Positions 1 to 12,000 of a stretch of DNA of 64,000 nt are shown here, one piece after another (the stretch's first letter is position 1; each line of letters starts with the position of its first letter). The position numbers were made by a program, and so were the translations under genes. Origin of the DNA: Candidatus Peribacteraceae bacterium (lineage in GTDB: Bacteria; Patescibacteriota; Gracilibacteria; Peribacterales; Peribacteraceae); NCBI GenBank assembly GCA_028703835.1, contig JAQVMB010000005.1, forward strand, positions 1-64,000, read 5' to 3'. Below the pieces are notes generated by a model. The model was not told the origin of the DNA and did no database searches. It worked only from the letters and a program-made list of their open reading frames with translations.

Positions 1-207
1 AGCTCTCGCGGTCACGCCCGCAACGAAAAGTCTCAAGAGATCCTCCGTCTGTTTTGCTGTGAGCTTGCTCCACTTGAGGCGCATGGAAGAAAGTCTAGAA
101 GAAGAAATCTCCTAGGCCAGCCCCAAGCAAAGAGCTGCCCCGATACGCTCTCAAAAATCGTCCGAACAAGCGGGTCTCGTGGGCCCCGCTTGTGAGGACA
201 CAATAAA

Positions 208-254
208 GGGAAGGGTGGGTCCGTGGGAGGGACACCGTTAGGTGGCCATCCCAC
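208..254. repeat. dispersed ~47-nt repeat, copy 1
   Basis: GGGAAGGGTGGGTCCGTGGGAGGGACACCGTTAGGTGGCCATCCCAC. Confidence 0.9.
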
Positions 255-300
255 AAAAAAACGGTGGGGATATGGCTGTACGAGACAGCCGCCCCACCGT
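254..300 (-). terminator. Rho-independent terminator candidate
   Basis: Minus strand reads ACGGTGGGGC-GGCTGT-CTCGT-ACAGCC-ATA-TCCCCACCGT followed by TTTTTTT; strong stem with U-tract, just downstream of the minus ORF 329..643. Confidence 0.6.
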
Positions 301-328
301 GCAGGCCCGACGGTCGCGGGAGAATTCA

Positions 329-643
329 TCAGCCGGACACGGATACCCGGAGGATGCCGAGACGGAAATCCGGCGCGAACGCATCCGCAATGTCCTCGAA
401 CGTCCAGTGACCGGGAAGACCGCGGGCAGCGAGGAAAGCCGCCTTGCCGGTAGGGACGTCCCATTCCAGGCCGGACCACAGGTCCAGCCAGTACAGGATG
501 CGCAACCTCTTGCGCTCGATGGCTGCCCAACTCGCGTGGGGACGCAAGCCGAGATGCAACGCCTTGCTGCGGCGCAAGCCGGCTCGCGAAGGAGGAAGCG
601 GGACGGCAACGGAAGAGACCGGAACAACGCACACAGTACTCAT
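329..643 (-). CDS. hypothetical protein
   Basis: ORF (internal start MSTVCVVPV...) with plausible protein composition and a minus-strand terminator directly downstream; no family recognised. Confidence 0.4.
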   Translation of the reverse strand: MSTVCVVPVSSVAVPLPPSRAGLRRSKALHLGLRPHASWAAIERKRLRILYWLDLWSGLEWDVPTGKAAFLAARGLPGHWTFEDIADAFAPDFRLGILRVSVSG

Positions 644-1095
644 GATGGAACTCCATTTCTGGAAAACGGGATGAATGCCGCGACACGCGTCGAGGCCACT
701 CCGAAGAACGCACATGCATTCCCCGGAGGACCCTGACGCAACGATGGTGACAAGGAACGGAAACAAAAAACCCCCTGCGGTCGGGGGAGTGAGTTGCACT
801 GTTCTGATCGGATAATTACGGCGCAACCTTCCCCCGCGCGAGGCGCTTCATAAGGCGGACGACGAGGGAGAAGGAGAAAGACATGTGAGCCCCGAATTGT
901 ACGCATCGCAAAACCGCTGTCCAGAGATTTTTCCTCCACCCCCTGCCCCTCCTCCGGTGGAGGAGGGGGGAAAGCTCAACGCAGAGGAAGATTTCGTCTC
1001 TCCTTCCTCCATCGGAGGAAGGAGGACAGGAGGATGGAGGAACCGCGCAAAGCGCACACCGCGCACAAGAAAGTCCTGTATACTTTCCCTGTCCT

Positions 1096-1542
1096 ATGTT
1101 TTGTCCCCGCTGCAAATCGGAGGATACGAACGTCATCGATTCCCGCCTGAGCGAGGAAGGAAAAGCCGTGCGCCGGCGCAGGGAATGCCCCAAGTGCAAC
1201 CACCGCTTCACCACCTTCGAGCGGCAGGAGTTAAGCAATCTCATCGTCGTCAAGCGGGACGGCACGCGCGAACCCTACAGCCGCACCAAAATCGAACGGG
1301 GCGTGTGGATCGCCTGCACGAAGCGCCCCGTCACGCAGGAGCAGATCGACCAATTGCTCGGGAAGCTGGAAGAGAAGTGGGGCGGCAACCGCAAGGAAGT
1401 GGCCAGCTCCACCATCGGCACGGACGTGATGAAGGAACTGAAGAGACTCGACGAAGTCGCCTACATCCGCTTCGCCTCGGTCCATCGGGAATTCAAGGAT
1501 GTCGAGGAATTCAAACAAGAACTTGGAAGATTATTTAAGTAA
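1096..1542 (+). CDS. nrdR: transcriptional repressor NrdR
   Basis: MFCPRCKSEDTNVIDSRLSEEGKAVRRRRECPKCNHRFTTFER: NrdR zinc ribbon followed by ATP-cone. Confidence 0.97.
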   Translation: MFCPRCKSEDTNVIDSRLSEEGKAVRRRRECPKCNHRFTTFERQELSNLIVVKRDGTREPYSRTKIERGVWIACTKRPVTQEQIDQLLGKLEEKWGGNRKEVASSTIGTDVMKELKRLDEVAYIRFASVHREFKDVEEFKQELGRLFK

Positions 1543-1548
1543 TGGCAT

Positions 1549-2178
1549 TTAGATCGAATCCTCTGTAGTAGTACTTTGATTAATGGAGACTCCATCCTTC
1601 ATTTGATCGATCAATCGATTATGATAATCAGTAGCACTCACTATAAGCAGCCCGATCACTTGCAAAGCTGCTGCCCCCAACAACAGTCTTGTTCGAATGC
1701 TCTCCTTGTACTCAACTTCCTTCTTCTTATCGCGAATAGTACCTAGTAATAAATTTACTGAGTTACCATTTAACAATGAGACCAATTCAGCTTGGAGTTC
1801 TTCAAAAGACATTCGTTTTCTTCTTTCCGCTACCTCTGAGGAAGGAGCTTCTCCTGTGCACAATATATGCATTTTATCTACACTATTCCTCTTTGCTTCG
1901 ATGTATTCATCTTGCAAAGCATTTCGCACATGATCCGGCAGATTAAACGCAATCATTAAAGATAATCTGATTACTTTCTCTTTTAATGAGTAATGCAAAT
2001 AATCTTGATGATTTTGGAAGAGCCTCACTTCTCTTCTATATTCCAAATCACCCAATTCACTCTTTATTCTCTGGATACCCCTTTCGAGAAGAGGAATTAC
2101 TATTGTCAAAAGTGCTACTGACAGTAGTGAAAATGCAACACCGATCAACCAAATAGTTGGCAAATACATTAATATCAA
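1549..2178 (-). CDS. hypothetical membrane protein
   Basis: 209-aa ORF with N- and C-terminal hydrophobic segments; AT-rich relative to flanks. Confidence 0.6.
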   Translation of the reverse strand: MILMYLPTIWLIGVAFSLLSVALLTIVIPLLERGIQRIKSELGDLEYRREVRLFQNHQDYLHYSLKEKVIRLSLMIAFNLPDHVRNALQDEYIEAKRNSVDKMHILCTGEAPSSEVAERRKRMSFEELQAELVSLLNGNSVNLLLGTIRDKKKEVEYKESIRTRLLLGAAALQVIGLLIVSATDYHNRLIDQMKDGVSINQSTTTEDSI

Positions 2179-2251
2179 TATACATGAGTCATTAAGCCAA
2201 CAACAAAGCCGTCATAGCACTTTATTAAGTTATGGCTTACACTCCACGCCT

Positions 2252-4015
<1,764 letters not shown>

Positions 4016-4019
4016 CGAA

Positions 4020-4113
4020 TGGATAATGAATAATTGATAATTGATAATTTTGGCAATGAGTCTTGTACGAGAGTCGCTTCCATCATTATCCATTATCAAT
4101 TATCAATTCATCC
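4020..4113. repeat. ATTATCAATTATCAA inverted-arm repeat, copy 1
   Basis: GGATAATGAATAATTGATAATTGATAATTTTGG...CATCATTATCCATTATCAATTATCAATTCATCC. Confidence 0.85.
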
Positions 4114-4114
4114 G

Positions 4115-5095
4115 ATGTCCGACCCCCAACCCCCTCCTTCCGGCTCCGGCGATGACGCGTCTCTCTCCATGCCCAAGCCGAAGGACCTGACGCCGGACGA
4201 GAAGGCGAAGCAGGAACTCATAAAATTCCAAGCGGATAGCCTGAAGCGCGCGCAGGAAGACGAGGCGCGTCGCCAGGGGAAGATGGAAGGAAGACACGAA
4301 GATCAGAAGGAATTTGAGCAGCGCAGTGAGGCGGCGTTGAAGCAGTCGGATGCGGAGAAGGCAAAGGAAGCCAAGGCAAAAGAACAGTTCCGCCTGGAAC
4401 GGCGCAAGAAAATCGAGGAAGGGGAAGCGGAGAAGAAGCGCAACGCCGAGCAGGCGGAGCTGGAACGTCAGCGCAAAGAAAAGGAAGACGAGCAGAAGAC
4501 AAAGCAGAAGGAAGATCTGGACGTCCTGCATTCGATGGCGCGCAGGAAAGCGCTGAAAGAGAAGCAGGAGAACGAGGACAAGCAGGAGCGCGAACGGCGG
4601 ATCGCGGAAACGGAACGGGATGCCCGCGAAGCCAAACATCTCACGGAAACGGAGGAGCGGCGGAAGAAGGACTCGCTGGACCGGGAACTGATGCAGAAGA
4701 CGGATCAGATGAAGGATGACTTCCGGAAAATACGCGACGAGCAACACAAGAAAGAGATGCAGGCGCGCATGAAGATCGAAGGCGACCGGCAACTGCGGCT
4801 CTCGCAGATCGAGGCGCAGCGCAGCCTGCCGGAGTACGCGTCCCTGAAGGCCGCAGCGGAGCAAGAGGAGCGTCGCAAACTGCAGGAAATAGAGCGGAAA
4901 GGCGCCGAGGAACGCGCCGTCATCGAGATGGAAGAACGACAGCGTAAGAAGCTGTTGGAAGCGGAAACACAGAAAAAGAAAGCGGACACCGAGCGCGACG
5001 CGCGGCTGAAGCGCGAGGAGCTGGACCGCGACTGCAACCTCAAGAAGCAGCTCATCGAGAAGGAGTACAAAGAGAAGAAGTATGGCGGCGGATGA
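4115..5095 (+). CDS. highly charged coiled-coil protein
   Basis: ORF starting MSDPQPPPSGSG, then long K/E/R/Q-rich heptad-like sequence. Confidence 0.6.
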   Translation: MSDPQPPPSGSGDDASLSMPKPKDLTPDEKAKQELIKFQADSLKRAQEDEARRQGKMEGRHEDQKEFEQRSEAALKQSDAEKAKEAKAKEQFRLERRKKIEEGEAEKKRNAEQAELERQRKEKEDEQKTKQKEDLDVLHSMARRKALKEKQENEDKQERERRIAETERDAREAKHLTETEERRKKDSLDRELMQKTDQMKDDFRKIRDEQHKKEMQARMKIEGDRQLRLSQIEAQRSLPEYASLKAAAEQEERRKLQEIERKGAEERAVIEMEERQRKKLLEAETQKKKADTERDARLKREELDRDCNLKKQLIEKEYKEKKYGGG

Positions 5096-5280
5096 GCAGT
5101 GTATCATCCTGCGAGATCTCGAAGGTCGTTCGCAGTGCTGACAGGTTTTCTGCCTGAGAAAATTTTACCCGAATAGGGAGGGGAAGGCTTGGAAGGTGGA
5201 ACCGCAGGTTCCCCTTCCATATCAAACAATCTGCTGTTTTCGCCGCGGCGAAAACACACCAGAATCCGCTTTGCGGATTC

Positions 5281-5366
5281 TGGTGCCCAGGAGAGGGGTC
5301 GAACCTCTAAGGGATTGCTCCCACCGGCTCCTAAGGCCGGCGCGTCTGCCATTCCGCCACCTGGGC
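5281..5366 (-). tRNA. tRNA-Leu(TAG)
   Basis: Minus strand GCCCAGGTGGCGGAATGGCAGACGCGCCGGCCTTAGGAGCCGG...GGTTCGACCCCTCTCCTGGGCACCA; 7-bp acceptor stem, long variable arm, encoded CCA, anticodon loop CTTAGGA. Confidence 0.95.
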
Positions 5367-5437
5367 ATTGATACAAATGAACGTAGCCGAGCGTTGTCAC
5401 CCTGAGCCTAGTCGAAGGGCGCCACCGGGGCTTGCCG

Positions 5438-6274
5438 TCAGTGTATCGCTCCTTCTTGCCGCTGCCCACTGTTCGCCTCCCTCCGCCGCCGCCCCATCTC
5501 GGTCAGCGCGGCGGAAACGGCCAGAGTGGCGCCCGCGCCCGCAGCCACCACGGGCTCCCGCCCCGCGGCGAAGAGCGCTCCGATGGCGACGCACTCGATG
5601 ATCTGCTTCAGCTTGCCGTAGATATTGGCTTGGATCATCCCCGCGGACGGCACAGCCGCGCCCTCGGGAGTATCCGCCTCCCACAGGATTGCCGCCTGCT
5701 CCCGGATCGTGCCGCGCTGCAACTGTGAACGGATGTTGCACGTGATGCTTGCGAGGGCGCCCGCCGCGAAAGCCGCCCGCTCCATCGCGGGAAGTGCCTC
5801 GGAAGAGGCGACGAGGGCGTGGACCTGGACGGCGATGTGGTAGACGAGGGCGGTGATGTTGCCCCCCTTGTCGCAGAGTGTGTCGAGGAGCATACCCTTG
5901 CGCGATACCGTCTTCGTGGCACGCGCCACCGCCCCGTCCCCCATGTCCGTCAGCACCGCCGCGCCGTACGTCACTGCGGCGGACGCGTGGCACGACGCCG
6001 CATCGAGGGCGACGGCGACGGCAGTCACGGGTATGCGGAGGAGCGAAAGGGTGTCGGACGACACCGCCTTCCCGACGGCCCGCAAAGCCCGCTGCATGCC
6101 GGGGAGATGTTCCCACGCGCGGAGAACCGACGTAGCCGATGGGGAAACGGACTCTTCGGACGCCATGAAAGTACACGAGCGTAACCCCCGCCTTTCATTT
6201 TCGCAACGAACTGATGAGAGCCCTCCCTCTGCAAACGGTATACTCCTCACATCCTCCCCTCTCCCATGCAACAC
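5438..6274 (-). CDS. CDP-alcohol phosphatidyltransferase family protein
   Basis: Contains DMGDGAVARATKTVSRKGMLLDTLCDK, an exact match to D(x2)DG(x2)AR(x8)G(x3)D(x3)D; true start may be internal. Confidence 0.85.
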   Translation of the reverse strand: MLHGRGEDVRSIPFAEGGLSSVRCENERRGLRSCTFMASEESVSPSATSVLRAWEHLPGMQRALRAVGKAVSSDTLSLLRIPVTAVAVALDAASCHASAAVTYGAAVLTDMGDGAVARATKTVSRKGMLLDTLCDKGGNITALVYHIAVQVHALVASSEALPAMERAAFAAGALASITCNIRSQLQRGTIREQAAILWEADTPEGAAVPSAGMIQANIYGKLKQIIECVAIGALFAAGREPVVAAGAGATLAVSAALTEMGRRRREANSGQRQEGAIH

Positions 6275-6985
6275 GAGATCCTCCTCAAGCCCTCGTACTC
6301 CGTCCTCCGCTGCACATTAAGCCGCAATGAGGAACTGCACGCGGAATCGGGCGCCATGCTGGGCATGGATGCGTCCGTAACGCTGGAAGGGAAAATGAAA
6401 GGCGGCCTCTTCGGCGGACTCAAGCGCGCCTTCCTCACGAGCGAGAGCTTCTTCGTCACCACGGTCCGCGCGCAGGAGAACGGGTCGGAGATCCTCCTTG
6501 CCCCCCGTGCCACGGGCGACGTGGAAGCGCTGGAACTGAAGAACGAAGAGTACCTGGTGCAGGGCGGATCGTTCCTGGCATCGAGCGCGGGAATCGAGAG
6601 CGACGCGAAATTTACGGGATGGAAAGGATTCCTGAGCGGCGAAGGCATCTTCATGATCAAGGTCCGAGGAACGGGCACGCTCTTCGTCTCCAGCTTCGGC
6701 GGCATCCTGCGCAAGGAAATCCCGGCCGGGAAGACGTTCGTCATCGACAACGGCCACATCGTCGCCTTCCCGTCCTCCATGCGGTACGAAATCCAACGGG
6801 CGGGCGCCGGCATGTGGGGGGCCGTGACGACCGGCGAAGGCCTCGTGACGGTGTTTGAAGGCCCGGGTGCCGTCCTGCTCCAGACCCGCAATCTCCGCAG
6901 CTTCGTGGAGGCTCTGAATCCGTTCCTGCCCGATCGCCGGAGCAGTCAGGGCAGAGGACTCCTGGGACAGGTGATGGGCGGATGA
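6266..6985 (+). CDS. AIM24 / TIGR00266 family protein
   Basis: ESGAMLGMDASVTLEGKMKGGLFGGLKRAFLTSESFF... glycine-rich AIM24 pattern. Confidence 0.85.
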   Translation: MQHEILLKPSYSVLRCTLSRNEELHAESGAMLGMDASVTLEGKMKGGLFGGLKRAFLTSESFFVTTVRAQENGSEILLAPRATGDVEALELKNEEYLVQGGSFLASSAGIESDAKFTGWKGFLSGEGIFMIKVRGTGTLFVSSFGGILRKEIPAGKTFVIDNGHIVAFPSSMRYEIQRAGAGMWGAVTTGEGLVTVFEGPGAVLLQTRNLRSFVEALNPFLPDRRSSQGRGLLGQVMGG

Positions 6986-6995
6986 CCCTGTCTCG

Positions 6996-7709
6996 TCATG
7001 CGGCTGGAGCCTCAAGACGGGCTGCGATGTCTTTGACGCGCAGGAGACGCAGAAGCAGCGGCGGCCGCTCCGCCGCCGACACCGTCGGAAACTGTGCGCA
7101 GAGACGCCGCACCTCCGACAGGGCTCCGTTCAATGAAGCCGTACAGTCGAGCGCGACGGTATCCGCCATGCGCTGCAACGCCTCCGGAGACAGCGTCCGA
7201 AGATCGACTTCACCCCTCCGCCATTCTATGCCGTCCGTCCGGTGCTGATGGTCGTAGCGCGTCTCCACGACGTTTGCATCCATCACGTACAAAGGCATTG
7301 TCTCTCCCTCGATGCGCGCTTCCCGCTTATGCAGCATGCACTTCCTGCTCTCGTTACCCTGGCATCCCCGCACAATCCCGGAAGTCGTGTACTGCTCCGT
7401 CTGCCCGCAGAGAACCGTGGCGAATTTGCCCCGGGAACCTTGCTGCACATACGCGGGCAACGCCGCCTGCTTCAACGCGGGACAATCGGGACAACCCTCT
7501 CCTGCGCCCCTCACGATATCGGCTTCCGACACGCGGCTGTCCGGACGATGGGGATCGAACCCCATGAACATCTGCGTGTTCCAAACGAGATAGTTGCCGG
7601 GCATAAGGGGGAGGGGAAAAGAGATGGAAAGCAATGGTTGCGACTCCTCCGCAGGAAAACGAAAGATCAGTGAGGCGATCACAAGGCTACGGTGAGCGCC
7701 AATCGCCAA
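6996..7709 (-). CDS. hypothetical protein
   Basis: 237-aa ORF with several Cys residues (CPDCPALK, CGQTEQ); no family recognised. Confidence 0.5.
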   Translation of the reverse strand: MAIGAHRSLVIASLIFRFPAEESQPLLSISFPLPLMPGNYLVWNTQMFMGFDPHRPDSRVSEADIVRGAGEGCPDCPALKQAALPAYVQQGSRGKFATVLCGQTEQYTTSGIVRGCQGNESRKCMLHKREARIEGETMPLYVMDANVVETRYDHQHRTDGIEWRRGEVDLRTLSPEALQRMADTVALDCTASLNGALSEVRRLCAQFPTVSAAERPPLLLRLLRVKDIAARLEAPAA

Positions 7710-7761
7710 ACAAGGGTCTTAGACCCTTGAAATATTTTCGCGGGGGATCCAGTATGGAAAG

Positions 7762-8022
7762 TTATCCGTACACGTCATGGCCCCCGACCGCGAGGAGGAC
7801 AACAGTGTTCTTCCCTTCGTAGATAAACACGATTCGATACTGATAATTCACGGAGAAGCTCCACTGCCCGCGCAACGCTCCTTTCAGTTTATGGACGTAG
7901 AGAGAGGAATGCTTCGGGTCCCTCCGAAACAACAAACTGCGATCCCGCACATCACGCTGCAACGCAGGTGACAGCTTCTTGAATTGACGAAGGAATGCCG
8001 GCTTGTAACCGATACGGAGCAT
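7762..8022 (-). CDS. RelE/YafQ-like type II toxin
   Basis: MLRIGYKPAFLRQFKKLSPALQRDVRDR...LKGALRGQWSFSVNYQYRIVFIYEGKNTVVLLAVGGHDVYG, typical RelE/YafQ pattern. Confidence 0.85.
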   Translation of the reverse strand: MLRIGYKPAFLRQFKKLSPALQRDVRDRSLLFRRDPKHSSLYVHKLKGALRGQWSFSVNYQYRIVFIYEGKNTVVLLAVGGHDVYG

Positions 8023-8024
8023 CG

Positions 8025-8237
8025 TCAGACGCGAAGTTTTTTAACAAGCTCATCGAGATCTCCATAGAGCGTCGGTTCCTTCTCCGCCCGCAACACCGTC
8101 TCCACCGCCTGGTCTTCCAAGTATTTTTTGACGGCCTTCCGGATCGCGTCAGTTTTGTTGGCTGCGAGACCTTGCTTGATGAGATCGTCGATCCCGCGCA
8201 GCAGGTCATCGGAGAGGGGAACGGAAACGGTGGCCAT
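8025..8237 (-). CDS. ribbon-helix-helix antitoxin
   Basis: MATVSVPLSDDLLRGIDDLIKQGLAANKTDAIRKAVKKYLED; RHH pattern, immediately upstream of the toxin. Confidence 0.8.
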   Translation of the reverse strand: MATVSVPLSDDLLRGIDDLIKQGLAANKTDAIRKAVKKYLEDQAVETVLRAEKEPTLYGDLDELVKKLRV

Positions 8238-8302
8238 GGAGAGTATGAAGAAATAATATGATAATATCATACTCTCTGCTTCCGATGGCGGCAACGCTTT
8301 CT

Positions 8303-8779
8303 TCATTTCTTCCTCTTGGAATACTCGCACTCCTCCCCCCAGAGCCCCCTCCCCGCCTCCCGCGCCGCCTTCTCCAGCGCGTTATATTTTTCCAAGCGCG
8401 GATGGGGGAAGCTCTTGTAGCTGAACGCGTATCCCTCCGCGATCATCCGCGCGCCGATGTCCTGCCCGTCCAGCTCCACGTACCGCAGCAGGCGATCATA
8501 GTAATCGCGGTCCTCGTCGGGCTTGCGCACGATCGTGACGGTTTTTCCGGCCAGCATCTCTTTCATGTGATCGGACGCCTCCTCGCCGAAGCATTGCACG
8601 GGCTTGCTGGGATGGACCGTCTCCGGCGTGTCGATGCCGATGAAGCGCACCCGCTCCTCCTTGCCGCTCGTGAGGCGGACGATGATCGTGTCTCCGTCCG
8701 TCACGGAAGAGACCTGCACGGCGCCCGCCGGGGAGCAGGCGGAGAGGAAGAGGAGGGCGGTGAGGATGATGTGCTTCAT
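8303..8779 (-). CDS. secreted thermonuclease (SNase-like) lipoprotein
   Basis: MKHIILTALLFLSACSPAGA lipobox-like signal, then VTDGDTIIVRL...RFIGIDTPET...GRGLWG (SNase motifs). Confidence 0.9.
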   Translation of the reverse strand: MKHIILTALLFLSACSPAGAVQVSSVTDGDTIIVRLTSGKEERVRFIGIDTPETVHPSKPVQCFGEEASDHMKEMLAGKTVTIVRKPDEDRDYYDRLLRYVELDGQDIGARMIAEGYAFSYKSFPHPRLEKYNALEKAAREAGRGLWGEECEYSKRKK

Positions 8780-9056
8780 GCCGCCAGTATAGAAACGATC
8801 GGAACCGGCAGGAGAGCATGGGGAACACACAAATACCGTGACGTCGTGCTTTGGGCTTCGTGACGGGGAAATGTAGGTTCTATGAGGTAATGGAGCGCCA
8901 AGGAAAATCCCAAACCCCAAGGAGTCAAATCCCAAGGAAATCCCAAATCTCAAATCCAGAATCTCAGAAGAGGCTTCTCAACAGCGCTTCAAATCTTGAA
9001 TCAATTGGATTTGGGTCTTTCTTGGTTATTGGAGCTTGAGATTTGGGGCTTTCCCC

Positions 9057-12000
9057 TCAGGCTGCTTCCACTTCTTCCTCAGCCTTCACTTTTTCCTTCG
9101 CCTTCACTTTTTCCCGCTTGAGCATGGCCACTTCGTCCGTGAGCTCTTCGAGCCAATGCCTGCCCTTCGCGCGCTGGACGAGGATGGCTTCCGCAATCCG
9201 CAGCGTCTGTCCGCTGATCTTCCACTGGCTGTTCACGCGCAGGAGCTGCATGATTTCCTTCGCCGTCACGCGGTCACTCAACGTGAGCACAATTTCAGCA
9301 TCTCTCCTGCCGGCCGTAGCTCCCGAAGGGAGCGAAGGCTGGTCGGATTTGACACGCACCACCCCCCCCTCCCTGCATGCCATCTTCAGCCGCAGGACGC
9401 GGAAAAGGTTCTCCACCTGCTCCGGCGGTTCGCCGTACTCATCGCGAAGGTCGGCTTCGAACTCCTGGAGGATCGCGATCTCCTCGCTACCGGCGAGCTT
9501 CTGGTACACGGAGATTTTTTCTTGGGAATCGGGGATGTAGAACGACGGGATGAATGCCTCCACGGACACCTGGATCTCCGTCTGCACCTCCACCTCTTCC
9601 GCCTCCTTCGCCCCGCCCTTCAGCTCGTCCACGGCATGCTTGAGCATGCGCAAGTAGTGGCTGACGCCCACGGTCTGCATGGTGCCCGATTGGCTCGCGC
9701 CGAGGATCTCGCCCGCGCCGCGGATCTCCAGGTCGCGCATGGCCACCTGGAAGCCGGAGCCGAGCTCGCAGGCCTCCACAATGGCCTTCAGGCGCTTCTT
9801 GGCGTCGTCCTTCAGTTTCTGGGTGTGGTACAGGAAATAGGCGAACGCCTGCAATTTACTGCGGCCGACGCGCCCGCGAAGCTGGTAGAGCTGCGCGAGC
9901 CCGAACCGTTCCGCTTCGTTGACGATGAGCGTATTGGCGCGGGGCAGGTCGATACCGTTCTCGATGATAGTGGACGACACGAGGACGTCGCACTTCCCCT
10001 CCTTGAACGACAGGATGCGCTCCTCCAGCTTGTCCGGCGGCAGCTGCCCGTGCCCCACCACGAACGTCGCGCTGGGAATGAGCCGACGCAGCTTGTCGGC
10101 GAACGCATCGATGGTCTCCACGCGGTTGTGGAGGACGAAGCACTGCCCGCCCCGTTTGACCTCGGCCATGATGGCTTGGCGGACCAGCTCGTCGGAGTAC
10201 TTGCGCACCTCGGTAATGATAGGGAGGCGGCCGGGAGGGGGGGTGGTGATGGTGGTGATGTCGCGCAATTTGTGGAGACCCAGGTTGAGCGTGCGGGGGA
10301 TGGGGGTGGCCGTGAGCGTCAGGATGTCCACGTTCGCGCGCATCTCCTTGAATTTCTCCTTCTGCTTCACGCCGAACCGCTGCTCCTCGTCGATGACCAC
10401 CAGTCCCAGATTGAAGAACTTCACGTCATCCTGGAGTAAGCGGTGCGTCCCCACGATGATGTCCACATCCCCCTTCCGCAGTTTTTCCAACGTCACTTTC
10501 TGCTCGGCGGCGGACCGGAACCGGCTGAGCATATCCACACGAACCCCGAAGCCCTTCATACGTTCCTGAAAATTGCGGTAGTGCTGGTCGGCCAGGATGG
10601 TGATGGGCGCGATGACGGCCACCTGCCTCCCCCCCTGCACGGCCTTGAACGCCGCGCGCATGGCCACTTCCGTCTTCCCGAAACCCACGTCTCCGCAGAT
10701 GAGGCGGTCCATGGGATGCTCGCTCTCCATATCCTTCTTCAAGTCCGCGATGGCCGCGCGCTGTCCGGGCGTCTCTTCGTAGGGGAACGCCTCATCGAAC
10801 TTGCGCTGCTTCTCCGTGTCTTCATTGAAAGAATGCCCCCGGCTCCGCGCGCGCTTGGCGTACAGGTTCAGCAGTTCCTTCGCGATCAGCTTCGTCTCTT
10901 CCCGCATCTTCTCCGTCACGCGCTTCCACTCCACCGTCCCGAGACGCGTGAGCACCGGCTCCTCGCCTTCCTCATGCACGAACTTGCTGAGCTTGTCCGC
11001 TTGGTCGACCGGGACGAAGAGCTTGTCCCCGCCCGCGTAGCTGATCTCCAGATACTCGCGGAAAATATCGTCGATCGCCTTTTGCGTCATGCCCTCGAAG
11101 TGCCCGATGCCGTGGTCCATGTGCACCACGTAATCTCCCGCCTGCAGCGACGTGATGAAGTCGAGGGCGAGCTTCGCGACGCCGCGCTGCTTGCCCGCTT
11201 TCTTGAGCGTGAAAATCTCGCGGTCCGTGAGGAGCGCGCATTTCAAATCCGGGTTCTGGAGGGAGTGCGGGAGCAGGTCGTCCTCCGTCGCGGGGATGAG
11301 GGTCACGGCGCCGGGACGATGATCCTCTTTGAGAACGGGAATGTGCTCCTCCTTCAGAATGCCGGCCAACTCATCCACCCGCTTCGTAACGATGAGCAGC
11401 GTCCACGCTTGCGTCAGCTTGTCGCGGACGTCGTTGAGGAAATCCGTCAGGGTATAGAACTTGAGGACGGAGAGGTAACGCAGGTGGGCATGGTTGGCCG
11501 ACGCTTCCGGGAAAGCTGTGAAACTCAATACCTGTGGAGCGGGCATTCCTGCCCGCGGGTCAATGCTGATGTCATCCTGGTCATCCAAGACGAGGAGGGA
11601 CTGCGCGGGCAGCTGTTCCGTCAGCGCCTGCGTGCGCTCAAATGTGGCGGGGAAGATATCCAACTTCTTGCCGGCCGGCGTCGTCTTCGACAGGTCTGCG
11701 GCATCGACGGCAAGGATCATCTGCACCTTGTCGAAATCAAAAGAGATGCGGTACGGATGCGGCGATTGGATGGGATAGATGTCGAGCGTGTCCCCGATGC
11801 GCCGGTACTCGCCGGGGCTGAGGTACAGGTCCGTCCCGTGGGCGTATCCGCGCTCGATCAGCTGCTCCACGAACTGTGTGAACGGCAGGTCCTCCCCCTC
11901 TTTCAGCGTCACTTTCTTCTTTGTGATTTCCGCAAAAGAGGGAAATGCCCCGTCCCATGTGGCACGGTCGCAGAGATATACGCGCCGGCCGTCCAGGTCA

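Noticed and set aside
766-789. Minus-strand terminator CCCCC..GGGGG-TTTTTT
   Set aside because: Hairpin and T-run are visible but no gene clearly ends there; left unannotated.
885-1538. 217-aa plus ORF overlapping nrdR
   Set aside because: Out-of-frame overlap with nrdR and its GC-rich palindromic upstream spacer; nrdR frame is clearly the real one.
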